A DNA stretch of 64,000 bases from Gracilibacillus kekensis (GTDB lineage: Bacteria; Bacillota; Bacilli; Bacillales; Amphibacillaceae): contig NZ_FRCZ01000001.1 of NCBI RefSeq assembly GCF_900143085.1, positions 992,001 through 1,056,000 on the forward strand. The letters run 5' to 3'. The position numbers and the translations under genes were made by a program. The number at the start of each line of letters is the position of its first letter. Position 1 is the first letter of the stretch. Of this stretch, positions 1 through 7,318 are shown in pieces. The notes under the pieces are model-generated. The model did not search any database. It was not told where the DNA came from and worked only from the letters and a program-made list of their open reading frames with translations.

Positions 1-341
1 GAGGAATAAACCTCATGTTCTCCTACGTTTGAAAACCAATATTTAGCGTTTCCATAATCTGCTTCCTGTCGGTGCATAATGCCATGCCAGTAGCTTCCGA
101 CAGGTTCTTTTATGGATTGTGATATAGTATGCGATCCATATAAATCATCATTCCACAATAATAAACCAGCTCTAGTAGCACTTACTGCCAGAGACGAAGG
201 GTTGTTTGTTCCTGTTACATCTTGTTCTGTTAAATTCATTATTTCCTGGCTCAATTGATCATCCCATATATTCTCTGGCTTTAATGGTGGTAATGGTTGA
301 CGATTTGTAAAGGTTTGGACTAGTTCTTCGTATTTGCTCAT
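1..341 (-). CDS. Conserved hypothetical protein, C-terminal part missing
   Basis: The gene starts with ATG at 341 behind a strong AGGAGG-type ribosome binding site and runs off the left edge of the window, so only about 113 N-terminal residues are visible. The visible part begins MSKYEELVQTF and contains a segment reading SYWHGIMHRQEADYGNAKYW. That segment resembles a conserved motif I associate with uncharacterised bacterial proteins. No signal peptide or membrane segment is visible. It is divergent from queF, with about 250 bases between them. I do not recognise a function, and the rest of the protein would be needed to say more. Confidence 0.75.
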   Translation of the reverse strand, partial: MSKYEELVQTFTNRQPLPPLKPENIWDDQLSQEIMNLTEQDVTGTNNPSSLAVSATRAGLLLWNDDLYGSHTISQSIKEPVGSYWHGIMHRQEADYGNAKYWFSNVGEHEVYS

Positions 342-553
342 TTTTATTCCTCCTCTGGATAAGTCATTCTATTCTAAGTGTACCGAAACACAGCTCTTAC
401 AAACAAATAAAACGCTTTCTTTTTATTAATAAATATATGCTTTGTATTAGCTCACCACTATTTAACCTAATTTATCTCACTTATTGAATGTATTCCTATA
501 ATGATCCTTCCATCGTGAAGCTTCTTAAGTATATAAGACTCCTCCCAACAACC

Positions 554-583
554 TTGCTCCAAAAGTTTATTGTTTGTTATAAT
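554..583 (+). promoter_or_regulatory. Sigma-A-type promoter of queF
   Basis: TTGCTC at 554-559 and a perfect TATAAT at 578-583 are separated by 18 bp. Transcription would begin around 590, immediately before the preQ1 aptamer. Confidence 0.6.
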
Positions 584-591
584 AAGATTTC

Positions 592-632
592 AAAGCAGTT
601 CGCGACCATCCTGCTTTATCAAAACTAGGAGG
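592..632 (+). promoter_or_regulatory. PreQ1-I riboswitch controlling queF translation
   Basis: P1 is a 7-bp stem, AAAGCAG (592-598) with CTGCTTT (611-617). It encloses the pyrimidine/C-rich loop TTCGCGACCATC and is followed by the A-rich tail ATCAAAACTAGGAGG. The layout matches the class I preQ1 aptamer, in which the loop C residues pair with the tail to make an H-type pseudoknot. The tail contains the queF Shine-Dalgarno (AGGAGG, 627-632), so ligand binding should hide the ribosome binding site. The downstream gene makes preQ1, which fits feedback control. The pseudoknot is inferred from the sequence. Confidence 0.85.
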
Positions 633-641
633 AATCTAACT

Positions 642-1049
642 ATGGCTGAGAATTATTACTTACCACGCTCAGGGCCAATGCCGCGTCCGGAAAATGTTGA
701 GCAAGGTAGAGAAGTATTAAAACAAGAGGCTTTTGATGCACCAAATGTTCAAAACATTTCGTTTCGTGCCCAAGAGTTCACGGCGGTTTGCCCTAAAACT
801 GGACAGCCCGATTTTGGAACCGTCGAAATTTCTTATACACCACGTCACAAATGCATCGAATCAAAGTCATTAAAGTTTTATTTGTGGTCTTATCGTGATC
901 ATGGTGCTTTTTGTGAATCACTGGCAGCACAAATTGCCGATGATATCATGTGGGCAATTGAGGCAGCTACAGTCAAGGTAGTAGTTCATCAAACGACCCG
1001 AGGTGGCATTGAATTAACAACAGAAGCCATAAGAGAATATTCGAGTTAA
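642..1049 (+). CDS. queF: NADPH-dependent 7-cyano-7-deazaguanine (preQ0) reductase
   Basis: QueF reduces the nitrile of preQ0 to the amine preQ1 in queuosine synthesis, in the cytoplasm. The 135-residue protein is the short unimodular (YkvM-like) type. It carries the family's nucleophilic cysteine region (VCPKTGQPDFG) and the ESKSLKFYLWSYRDHGAFCE block. The start at 642 is chosen because AGGAGG ends 9 bases upstream. Extending the frame upstream to 570 would translate the riboswitch. It stands alone: the other queuosine genes (queC, queD, queE) are not next to it. Control is probably by the preQ1 riboswitch immediately upstream. Confidence 0.95.
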   Translation: MAENYYLPRSGPMPRPENVEQGREVLKQEAFDAPNVQNISFRAQEFTAVCPKTGQPDFGTVEISYTPRHKCIESKSLKFYLWSYRDHGAFCESLAAQIADDIMWAIEAATVKVVVHQTTRGGIELTTEAIREYSS

Positions 1050-1055
1050 TTACTT

Positions 1056-1092
1056 AGGCAAGCACATCCAATAAATTGTGCTTGCCTTTTTA
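1056..1092 (+). terminator. Rho-independent terminator of queF
   Basis: A perfect 10-bp stem, AGGCAAGCAC (1056-1065) with GTGCTTGCCT (1078-1087), is followed by a T-run. Confidence 0.85.
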
Positions 1093-1188
1093 AGTAAGCT
1101 TTTTTCAGTTAATGAAGTCACAATAAATGAAAACTTTCCAGTTCATCTGTTACAGTTATACTATATTATTCTAATAGGAGCTGAACAA

Positions 1189-1662
1189 ATGTACCGCAAA
1201 ATAAAGGATTTTATATCTGACTGGGATAATGCAGCACAAGGAACGACAAAGGTTTTAGAATCACTGACAAACGAAAAATTGGATCAGGCTATTGTGGAAG
1301 GGCACAATACACTAGGATGGCTCGGATGGCATTTAGCCACATCTCCTGCTTTTTTTGCTAGTATTGTAGGACTAGAAGTTAAAGCTTCTGATCCCAAGAA
1401 AATTCCTGATAATGCCTCTACCATTGTAGATGCCTATAAAAAAATAGTTGAAGATATCCGCACAGCTGCTCAAAACCAATTGACGGATGAGAAATTAAAT
1501 GAAGAGATTAATAGCATGGGTATGACTACAACAAGGGGTGCGCTGCTTCGGACTTTACTTGATCATCAAACACACCACCGTGGTCAAATGACTGTATTAT
1601 TGCGCCAAGCAGGTTTAACGGTTCCAGGTGTGATGGGGCCAACTAAAGAAGAGGGCAAATAA
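1189..1662 (+). CDS. DinB-like (DUF664) putative metal-dependent protein
   Basis: This 157-residue protein belongs to the DinB/YfiT-like four-helix-bundle family. Members bind a divalent metal through three histidines, and many act as thiol-dependent transferases. The expected histidines are visible in HNTLGWLGWHLATS and in DHQTHHRGQM near the C-terminus. The start at 1189 (MYRKIKDFISDW) is chosen because AGGAG lies 8 bases upstream. The longer open frame beginning at 1078 starts inside the queF terminator. Its substrate is unknown. It is transcribed separately from queF and converges on serC, with a mirrored repeat array between them. Confidence 0.85.
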   Translation: MYRKIKDFISDWDNAAQGTTKVLESLTNEKLDQAIVEGHNTLGWLGWHLATSPAFFASIVGLEVKASDPKKIPDNASTIVDAYKKIVEDIRTAAQNQLTDEKLNEEINSMGMTTTRGALLRTLLDHQTHHRGQMTVLLRQAGLTVPGVMGPTKEEGK

Positions 1663-1719
1663 TTTTTATATCCACTAAATTGATAACTACCAAAGCCACA
1701 GTGTTAAAAAGTAGGTTTT

Positions 1720-1833
1720 CTTCACGGGATATAGTGTGCGCTTCACGGGATAAGTCACAATATCCTGCCAAGCATGTATTATCCCGTGAAGCGAAGGAGT
1801 TATCCCGTCAAGAGCAGGTAATATCCCGCGAAG
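1720..1833. repeat. Mirrored 21-bp-phased repeat array, copy 1 (2 forward + 4 inverted units)
   Basis: Twelve-base units related to CTTCACGGGATA start at 1720 and 1741. Their inverted form (TATCCCGTGAAG and variants) starts at 1761, 1780, 1801 and 1822. Steps are 21, 20, 19, 21 and 21 bp. The 20-bp step falls where orientation flips, as in the copies at 39601 and 53028. The element fills the gap between convergent dinB-like and serC genes. The open frame that crosses it is not a gene. Confidence 0.9.
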
Positions 1834-1836
1834 CAC

Positions 1837-1865
1837 AAAAGACTGACATTAGACGTCAGCCTTTT
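1837..1865. terminator. Bidirectional terminator between dinB-like gene and serC
   Basis: The hairpin GACTGAC (1841-1847) with GTCAGCC (1855-1861), one wobble pair, has an A-run on the left and a T-run on the right, so it could terminate both converging transcripts. Confidence 0.65.
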
Positions 1866-1869
1866 ACTA

Positions 1870-2949
1870 TTATTTATGTTGCTTCTCGAATTTCTGCATA
1901 AAGTTAATCAAATCCTCTACCCCTTCTACAGGCATTGCATTATAAATGCTTGCACGCATACCACCTACAGAGCGATGGCCTTTTAATGTTTCCAATCCTT
2001 CTGCTTGCGCTTCTTTAACAAAATCGCTATCTAAATCACGCCCAGGAATAATAAAAGGTATATTCATAATTGAACGACTTTCCTTCTGAACAGGAGACGC
2101 ATAAAAGTCGGATTGTTCGACATAATCATAAAGCAATTCTGCTTTCTTTTCGTTACGTGCTTGAATTTCTTTTAAACCACCTAGTTCTTTGACCCATTCA
2201 AACACCAATTTAGCCATATAAACACCATAGGTAGGTGGTGTATTGTATAATGATCCACTTTCACTATGTGTTTGGTACTCTAACATAGTTGGGCATACGT
2301 CTGATGCATCCCCAATTAGATCATCGCGAACGATCACAACTGTTAAACCAGCGGGTCCGATATTTTTTTGTGCACCTGCATAAATCACTCCAAATTTAGA
2401 TACATCGATCTCTTCAGATAAGATATTCGATGACATATCAGCAACTAATGGTACATCCCCTGTATCAGGGATAGCGCGAAATGCAGTCCCTTCTATCGTA
2501 TTATTTGTTGTAATATGCACATAATCCGCATCAGAACTAATCATATTTGCATCTATTTTCGGAATGTATGTGAAATTCTCATCTTCTGAAGAAGCAATTT
2601 CCTTTACCTCGATAAATTTCTTCGCTTCCTTCATCGCCTTTTTAGACCATGAACCAGTGTTCACATAATCGGCTTTACCATTCTTTTTTAAGTTAAGTGG
2701 AACTGCTGCGAACTGTTGTGAAGCGCCACCTTGTACAAACAATACTTTATAATTTTCTGGTATATTCATTAATTCGCGTAATAAGTTTTCAGCATCAGTA
2801 ATGATCTCAGTGAACAAACCAGAGCGGTGACTTAGTTCCATAACCGACATTCCAGAATCCTTATAATTTGGTAGCTCTGCTTGTGCTTTTTCTAAAACTG
2901 CCAGTGGAAGCATTGACGGACCTGCTGAGAAATTGTGTACTCGTTTCAT
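1870..2949 (-). CDS. serC: Phosphoserine aminotransferase
   Basis: SerC is a PLP enzyme that converts 3-phosphohydroxypyruvate and glutamate to O-phosphoserine, the second step of serine synthesis. The 359-residue length is typical. Family marks include the opening [11 protein letters not shown], the [16 protein letters not shown] block, the PLP-lysine region [19 protein letters not shown], and [12 protein letters not shown] near the C-terminus. ATG at 2949 has an AGGAG 9 bases upstream. It is a single-gene unit. Its leader holds a ZTP-type riboswitch followed by a terminator, linking serine synthesis to one-carbon and purine status. Confidence 0.96.
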   Translation of the reverse strand: MKRVHNFSAGPSMLPLAVLEKAQAELPNYKDSGMSVMELSHRSGLFTEIITDAENLLRELMNIPENYKVLFVQGGASQQFAAVPLNLKKNGKADYVNTGSWSKKAMKEAKKFIEVKEIASSEDENFTYIPKIDANMISSDADYVHITTNNTIEGTAFRAIPDTGDVPLVADMSSNILSEEIDVSKFGVIYAGAQKNIGPAGLTVVIVRDDLIGDASDVCPTMLEYQTHSESGSLYNTPPTYGVYMAKLVFEWVKELGGLKEIQARNEKKAELLYDYVEQSDFYASPVQKESRSIMNIPFIIPGRDLDSDFVKEAQAEGLETLKGHRSVGGMRASIYNAMPVEGVEDLINFMQKFEKQHK

Positions 2950-2977
2950 CTAACCACACTCCTATTATTTTTAGTAA

Positions 2978-3007
2978 ACAGAAAGAGGTAAGGATTAGAT
3001 CCTTACC
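2978..3007 (-). terminator. Conditional terminator in the serC leader
   Basis: On the minus strand GGTAAGGA (3007-3000) pairs with TCCTTACC (2994-2987) and is followed by a T-rich stretch. It sits directly after the ZTP-type aptamer and before the serC ribosome binding site, as expected for a transcriptional expression platform. Confidence 0.75.
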
Positions 3008-3084
3008 TTTGCCCAGGCGAGCGGCTATCGACACTATGTGCTCCCTTGCGGTTCGATCCGCACCTCGCCAGTTACACATAGTCG
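3008..3084 (-). promoter_or_regulatory. ZTP (pfl-type) riboswitch aptamer upstream of serC
   Basis: Read on the minus strand, the element has the pfl/ZTP blocks in order. A P1 strand, CGACTATGTG, is followed by ACTGGCG, then a hairpin around GTGCGG/CCGCA, then GGGAGCACATAG closing P1, and finally the hallmark CCGCTCGCCTGGGC. ZTP riboswitches sense ZMP/ZTP, which accumulate when 10-formyl-tetrahydrofolate is short, and switch on one-carbon and purine genes. Controlling serC is consistent because serine feeds one-carbon units. The family call rests on consensus recognition without a covariance-model score. Confidence 0.8.
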
Positions 3085-3099
3085 TTTAACTTTGTGAAA

Positions 3100-3128
3100 A
3101 TTATAACAAGATTCTTTCCACATTTCAA
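3100..3128 (-). promoter_or_regulatory. Sigma-A promoter of serC
   Basis: On the minus strand TTGAAA (3128-3123) and TATAAT (3105-3100) are separated by exactly 17 bp. Transcription would begin about 3093, just before the riboswitch. Confidence 0.75.
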
Positions 3129-3301
3129 TCGAAATCTCTGTAAAATTTGAATTAAAACTTAATATTCATACACTTTACCTAAATAAGTTGCAATTTCGTA
3201 ACAGATAGTCACCAAAAAGTATGGTAAAATGTCTAACGTAGCTATAAAGTATGATTTAATCAGTAAGAGTTTTAGAAGCTATTGATTGTTAGCGAATCTG
3301 T

Positions 3302-3329
3302 GTTATACGGACGGTTACGCCGTGATAAC
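3302..3329 (+). other. Leader hairpin before the HAD phosphatase gene
   Basis: Nested arms GTTAT/ATAAC and ACGG/CCGT form a hairpin whose base ends a few bases before the weak ribosome binding site of the next gene. It lacks a T-run and could influence translation. The remaining sequence at 3129-3301 is AT-rich with no gene or structure that I can support. Confidence 0.3.
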
Positions 3330-3347
3330 TAAAGGAATGAGATAAAT

Positions 3348-4067
3348 ATGCAGACTATTATTTTTGATGTTGATGATACATTATATGACCAGTTACAACC
3401 ATTTCGTAATGCTGTCCATCAACAATTAGATATTTCTTATAATGAAAAACAAATCGAAGCATTATACCTTTCCAGCAGGAAATATAGCGATAAGGTTTTT
3501 GAAAAACATATGAATGGAGACATCACAGCACTTGAGTTGCAAACTTATCGAATTACAGAAGCATGTAAAGATTTTGGTCTAACATTATCGCATCAACAAG
3601 CGGCGGCATTTCAAGAAGCTTATCTAAACGAACAAAATCAAATTCGTTTATTTTCAGAAATCGAGATGTTACTTGATCATTTATCCATGAATAAGTATCA
3701 ATTAGCGGTATTGACCAACGGGGAAGTGGATCACCAGATGATGAAGGTCAAGCAGCTTGGGATAACGAAGTGGATTCCAGAAGAAAATATTTTTGTTTCT
3801 GCAGGTATTGGTTATTCTAAACCCAATCGTAAAGTATTTGAACATTTAGAAAATAAACTAAATCTGAGCAAAGAAAATACGATCTATATCGGAGATTCCT
3901 TTGAAAATGATATTATTGGTGCTAAACAGGTTGGCTGGAAAGCAACCTGGATGAACCATCGCTTTAGAAAAAAGCCCATTTCAAACTACAAACCGGATTA
4001 CACGATCAACAATCCTGAAGACTTATTAGCGATTTTCGGCTTAAAAGAAAAACACGTTACTGGTTGA
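3348..4067 (+). CDS. HAD-superfamily hydrolase (phosphatase)
   Basis: This 239-residue protein has the four HAD motifs. Motif I is DVDDTLYDQ at residues 6-14, where the first Asp forms the phospho-enzyme. Motif II is VLTNG. A lysine in GYSKPNRKVF gives motif III, and motif IV is GDSFENDIIGA. The helical cap between motifs I and II is the C1 type. Relatives include YjjG-like pyrimidine nucleotidases and other small-metabolite phosphatases, so the substrate cannot be named from sequence. ATG at 3348 follows a modest AAAGGAATGAG ribosome binding site. It is followed in the same direction by an exporter gene 113 bases downstream. Confidence 0.88.
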   Translation: MQTIIFDVDDTLYDQLQPFRNAVHQQLDISYNEKQIEALYLSSRKYSDKVFEKHMNGDITALELQTYRITEACKDFGLTLSHQQAAAFQEAYLNEQNQIRLFSEIEMLLDHLSMNKYQLAVLTNGEVDHQMMKVKQLGITKWIPEENIFVSAGIGYSKPNRKVFEHLENKLNLSKENTIYIGDSFENDIIGAKQVGWKATWMNHRFRKKPISNYKPDYTINNPEDLLAIFGLKEKHVTG

Positions 4068-4180
4068 TAGTGTTCTAACTTTAAGCAGCGGTTATCACGA
4101 ATGACTACCACCATGGTTTAATCAAAAGAAAATTAAATAAGTGATGTGATCATCATTTATCATAGTTGGAGTGAAACACT

Positions 4181-5338
4181 TTGGAATCAAGAAAAGTCTT
4201 AGGAATTTTATTTGCCGTTATGTTTTTAGTAATGGTCGGATTTGGTATCATTATACCGGTCTTACCGTTTTATGCAGAAGAATTAGGTGCATCTCCCTTA
4301 GCTCTGGGTTTATTGATGGCCACCTATTCACTCATGCAATTTATTTTTTCACCAATGTGGGGAAGAGTTTCTGATCGCATCGGACGAAAGCCTGTATTGA
4401 TGATTGGTATTGCAGGATTAGCGTTGTCGTTCTTCCTACTAGCATTTGCATCCCAATTATGGATGCTTTTTGCTGCTCGAATTATCGGGGGTTTTTTATC
4501 AGCAGCTAATATGCCAACTGTTATGGCCTATGTTGCTGATATCACGAGTGAAGAAGATCGAGGAAAAGGAATGGGGATCATAGGAGCTGCAGTGGGCCTT
4601 GGCTTTATATTCGGACCAGCAATTGGCGGCGTGTTTTCTGAGCAAAACCTTACGATTCCATTCTATCTAGCTGGCGCATCCTCTTTGATCACCTTTTTAT
4701 TGGTTACATTTGCTTTGAAGGAATCACTACCTAATGAAAATGAATTAGTGGAACAAAACAAACGCCCTTCCATTTTACAAGCGTTTAAAGAGCCTACTGC
4801 CAACTTATTTATCCTACAGTGGTTTGTTTCTGTATCTTTAGCAGGACTTGAAGCTACCTTTGCTTATTTTGCTTTTGATCGGGCAGGACTTGGAACCGTT
4901 GAACTCGGTTATATTTTTATGATAATGGGATTAGCTGGCGCATTGGTTCAAGGTGGACTTGTTGGAAGGATGACCAAAAAATGGGGCGAAGGCACTGTCA
5001 TTCAAATTGGGATTATTGTTTCTGCGCTTGGATTTGCTTTAATCTTATTGGTAAACAACTTCGTTACAGCAGCTATCTTTCTAACCGTTTTCGGCTTAGG
5101 TAACGGGCTTATTCGCCCGAGTGTGTCTTCTTTGTTAACTAAAAAAGCAAAATCAGGATATGGTCAGACTACCGGGTTACTATCCTCATTTGATTCACTG
5201 GGTCGAATTATAGGACCTCCACTTGGCGGAATACTATACGGATTAGCCATTTATTTACCTTATGTTTCAGGTATTCTTCTTTCTTTGTTCGCACTAGGTA
5301 TATATTATTTCTACACAAAGAAAGAACAAATAGTTTAA
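4181..5338 (+). CDS. MFS drug-efflux-type transporter
   Basis: A 385-residue integral membrane protein with about 12 hydrophobic segments belongs to the major facilitator superfamily. Motif A (GRVSDRIGRKPVLM) lies between helices 2 and 3. A motif-C-like stretch in helix 5 (GAAVGLGFIFGPAIGG) is typical of proton-driven drug antiporters of the Bmr/NorA/TetA group. The start is TTG at 4181 with a TTGGAGTG ribosome binding site upstream. The substrate is unknown. The open frame that begins at 4171 in another phase is a shadow. Confidence 0.88.
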   Translation: MESRKVLGILFAVMFLVMVGFGIIIPVLPFYAEELGASPLALGLLMATYSLMQFIFSPMWGRVSDRIGRKPVLMIGIAGLALSFFLLAFASQLWMLFAARIIGGFLSAANMPTVMAYVADITSEEDRGKGMGIIGAAVGLGFIFGPAIGGVFSEQNLTIPFYLAGASSLITFLLVTFALKESLPNENELVEQNKRPSILQAFKEPTANLFILQWFVSVSLAGLEATFAYFAFDRAGLGTVELGYIFMIMGLAGALVQGGLVGRMTKKWGEGTVIQIGIIVSALGFALILLVNNFVTAAIFLTVFGLGNGLIRPSVSSLLTKKAKSGYGQTTGLLSSFDSLGRIIGPPLGGILYGLAIYLPYVSGILLSLFALGIYYFYTKKEQIV

Positions 5339-5339
5339 G

Positions 5340-5366
5340 AGCACTCCTAGAACGGGTGCTTTATTC
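5340..5366 (+). terminator. Weak terminator after the MFS gene
   Basis: Stem AGCAC (5340-5344) with GTGCT (5356-5360) is followed by a T-rich tail. Confidence 0.45.
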
Positions 5367-5419
5367 TTTATTCCAAGTAAATTACTATGTATAATCAGAA
5401 TAAAGAAGGAGGACTCATG

Positions 5420-5824
5420 ATGTCAATACCGAAACCACTCGTACAACTTAACCAACTGTTTATATTAGTTACCGTATTATTAGGCTTACTAGTATCTTCA
5501 TATATTTTGATATTGCCACTGACTATCGGCATTATAACTTTAGTAACAAAGTCAAATCCAGTTATATTAATTGGGAAACGTTTTTTGAATAAACCTGGAA
5601 AAGACTACCCACAAGAGGACAAGGCACAACAGTTATTCAATCAATGGATAGCGACGATTTGCATTGGTCTTGCCATTCTCTTCTTCAGTATAGGTATAAA
5701 CTGGGCAGCTTACCTCTTTGGAAGCATGGTAATTGCAGCTTCTGGATTAGCCCTAGCTGGATATTGCATCGGCTGCACTATCCGCTACCGTTACATCATG
5801 TGGAAACATAAAGTGAGACAATAA
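5420..5824 (+). CDS. DUF4395-like small membrane protein
   Basis: About 134 residues, opening MSIPKPLVQLNQLFILVTV, with hydrophobic helices near residues 10-40 and a second pair in the C-terminal half (IATICIGLAILFFSIGINWA). The opening and layout resemble DUF4395 membrane proteins of unknown role. This assignment is from memory of the family and is moderate. AAGGAGG at 5406-5412 supports ATG at 5420 (7-base spacing), or the ATG three bases earlier. It follows the exporter in the same direction but has a weak terminator before it. Confidence 0.65.
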   Translation: MSIPKPLVQLNQLFILVTVLLGLLVSSYILILPLTIGIITLVTKSNPVILIGKRFLNKPGKDYPQEDKAQQLFNQWIATICIGLAILFFSIGINWAAYLFGSMVIAASGLALAGYCIGCTIRYRYIMWKHKVRQ

Positions 5825-5856
5825 TCAGTGAGAGTCTAAAACTCCCACTGATTTTC
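5823..5856 (+). terminator. Terminator after the DUF4395-like gene
   Basis: AATCAGTG (5823-5830) pairs with CACTGATT (5846-5853) and is followed by TT. The inner GAG/CTC extends the stem. The same hairpin core recurs at 55036-55068. Confidence 0.7.
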
Positions 5857-5969
5857 CATCCAGTTCTAACAGTCTTTCATCAGTATCTAAGCTTATCTTT
5901 TGTATTTGTGGGAGAGCCATGGTATTTTTAAACGGTAACTTCATAACCAACATTAAGGGGGTAATAATT

Positions 5970-6422
5970 GTGAGTAGTAATACGCTTGGTTCAAATGTGA
6001 TCACACAGGTGGCCATTATTGTAAAAGATATTGAAAGCGTTTCCGATAATTATGCGGATTTTTTTGGACTTGATAAACCTAACATTGTTACAACTGATCC
6101 ATATGAAAAGTCTGAAACACAATATCATAGCAAGCCTTCAGAAGCACGTGCTAAATTAGCTTTTTTTGATATGGGGTCATTACAATTAGAGCTAATAGAA
6201 CCAGACGAACACCCTAGTACATGGAGAGAACATTTAGAAGAACACGGGGAAGGTGTTCACCATATAGCGTTTGTCGTCAAAGGTATGAATGAAGTGATTT
6301 CCAAACTAGAAACAAAAAACATCCCGCTTATTCAAAAAGGAGAATATGAAGGTGGCAGATATGCCTATATGGATACACAAGATCCTTTAAAAGTGATGAT
6401 CGAATTATTAGAAAATGATTAA
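5970..6422 (+). CDS. VOC-superfamily protein, methylmalonyl-CoA epimerase/glyoxalase-like
   Basis: The protein has 150 residues with the paired beta-alpha-beta-beta-beta halves of the vicinal oxygen chelate fold. The first half begins ITQVAIIVKDIESVSDNYAD, and the second contains HHIAFVVKGMNEVISKLE. The C-terminal DPLKVMIELLE supplies a metal-ligand-type glutamate. The closest look is to methylmalonyl-CoA epimerase-like VOC proteins, but no acyl-CoA mutase gene is nearby, so the reaction is unknown. GTG at 5970 is chosen because AAGGGGG lies 8 bases upstream. The open frame extends to 5919 without a ribosome binding site. Confidence 0.78.
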   Translation: MSSNTLGSNVITQVAIIVKDIESVSDNYADFFGLDKPNIVTTDPYEKSETQYHSKPSEARAKLAFFDMGSLQLELIEPDEHPSTWREHLEEHGEGVHHIAFVVKGMNEVISKLETKNIPLIQKGEYEGGRYAYMDTQDPLKVMIELLEND

Positions 6423-6445
6423 TACTATATAATAACAGTGAAAAT

Positions 6446-6481
6446 TGCCCATCACCCTCATCTATTGGGTAATGGGCTTAT
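6446..6481. terminator. Bidirectional terminator overlapping the end of the ecsC-family gene
   Basis: GCCCAT-ACCC pairs with GGGT-ATGGGC around a short loop, and the last codons of the minus-strand gene lie inside the hairpin. It separates two converging genes. Confidence 0.6.
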
Positions 6482-7196
6482 CTTCATTTTCATCAAATAT
6501 ACGTGTTCTATATGCATTTTTGGCCGTTTCCCCTAATTGATCTAACAGATTATAATTTGCATATGCTCCAATTATTGCACCAAGTCCAGGAATCATTTGA
6601 AATAGTTTCACCAAGTCAATATAATCCCGATATTCTTGCTGAAATTCTCGCCAATCCATATCCGTCAATCGTGTCTTCTCCTCTTCCCAATGCTTAATAA
6701 AATAAAATGTTTCCCTGCGTTTATCATCATTTGAAAAGGCAAGCTGGAATACATGTAATAAAAATAACCTTTCTTCATAATTTTTTGTATCGTAGCCATA
6801 TATACTTGCTACTTCAAACAGGAATTTCATCTTAATTGATAATAATAGTGGAAAATCTACCAAGCCTAAAAAGATTCCACCAGCCCCTGTTCCCGCTCCT
6901 TCAATCGTCGCTGTTTTGCGATAACTTTCAAGTTTTTGTTGGACGATCTTCTCTTTTTCCTCTAAGTTCATTCCAACTGTTTCGTTTTTCTTCGTAGTAA
7001 AATCGGAACCAACTAAAGTTGTTTTCACCATATGTTTAATCGCTTCTGTTACTATCTCATGTGCTTTTTCGGGAACGTAACTATTTATTTTATTTTGCAC
7101 ATTTTTTGATAGCTGCTTAAATGGGCTTTTTTTCTTTAAGATGTTTCGTTCCCAATTCAGCATCTCCTGGAGCGCTTGTTGTTCATATTGATTCAT
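6462..7196 (-). CDS. EcsC-family protein
   Basis: This 244-residue protein resembles the EcsC family: an amphipathic N-terminal half, then the glycine-rich GTGAGGIFLGLVDFPLLLSI segment, which is the most conserved stretch. Family members are membrane-associated and of uncertain function. EcsC itself is encoded beside the EcsAB transporter in Bacillus, but no such transporter is present here. ATG at 7196 has AAGGAG upstream. A C-terminal hydrophobic stretch (LFQMIPGLGAIIGAYANY) may contact membrane. Confidence 0.82.
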   Translation of the reverse strand: MNQYEQQALQEMLNWERNILKKKSPFKQLSKNVQNKINSYVPEKAHEIVTEAIKHMVKTTLVGSDFTTKKNETVGMNLEEKEKIVQQKLESYRKTATIEGAGTGAGGIFLGLVDFPLLLSIKMKFLFEVASIYGYDTKNYEERLFLLHVFQLAFSNDDKRRETFYFIKHWEEEKTRLTDMDWREFQQEYRDYIDLVKLFQMIPGLGAIIGAYANYNLLDQLGETAKNAYRTRIFDENEDKPITQ

Positions 7197-7267
7197 AGTT
7201 TATCTCCTTCACAAATCATTTATTATTGTTACGAATGGATGATCAAAAAAGTTTCATCAAAAAGTTC

Positions 7268-7298
7268 TTGACTCTTACGTTACGTTATACTTTAGTCT
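7268..7298 (+). promoter_or_regulatory. MerR-type promoter/operator of the TipA-like regulator
   Basis: TTGACT (7268-7273) and TAGTCT (7293-7298) are 19 bp apart, and the spacer has the imperfect dyad CTTACGTTACGTTA. The over-long spacer with a dyad is the signature of promoters activated by MerR-family proteins, here probably autoregulation. Confidence 0.65.
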
Positions 7299-7318
7299 AT
7301 ACACAAGGAGGAAAAGAG

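Noticed and set aside
1720-1833. The repeat arrays as a CRISPR
   Set aside because: Units are 12 bp at 21-bp steps, change orientation at the centre, have 9-bp spacers and no cas genes. The structure is mirrored rather than directly repeated.
1680-1901. Open frame through the mirrored repeat near serC
   Set aside because: It has no ribosome binding site and is made of repeat units and the serC terminator.
3011-3084. tRNA-like element upstream of serC
   Set aside because: The GGTTCGATCC stretch resembles a T arm, but no acceptor stem or anticodon arm fits. The ZTP-type aptamer explains the conserved blocks.
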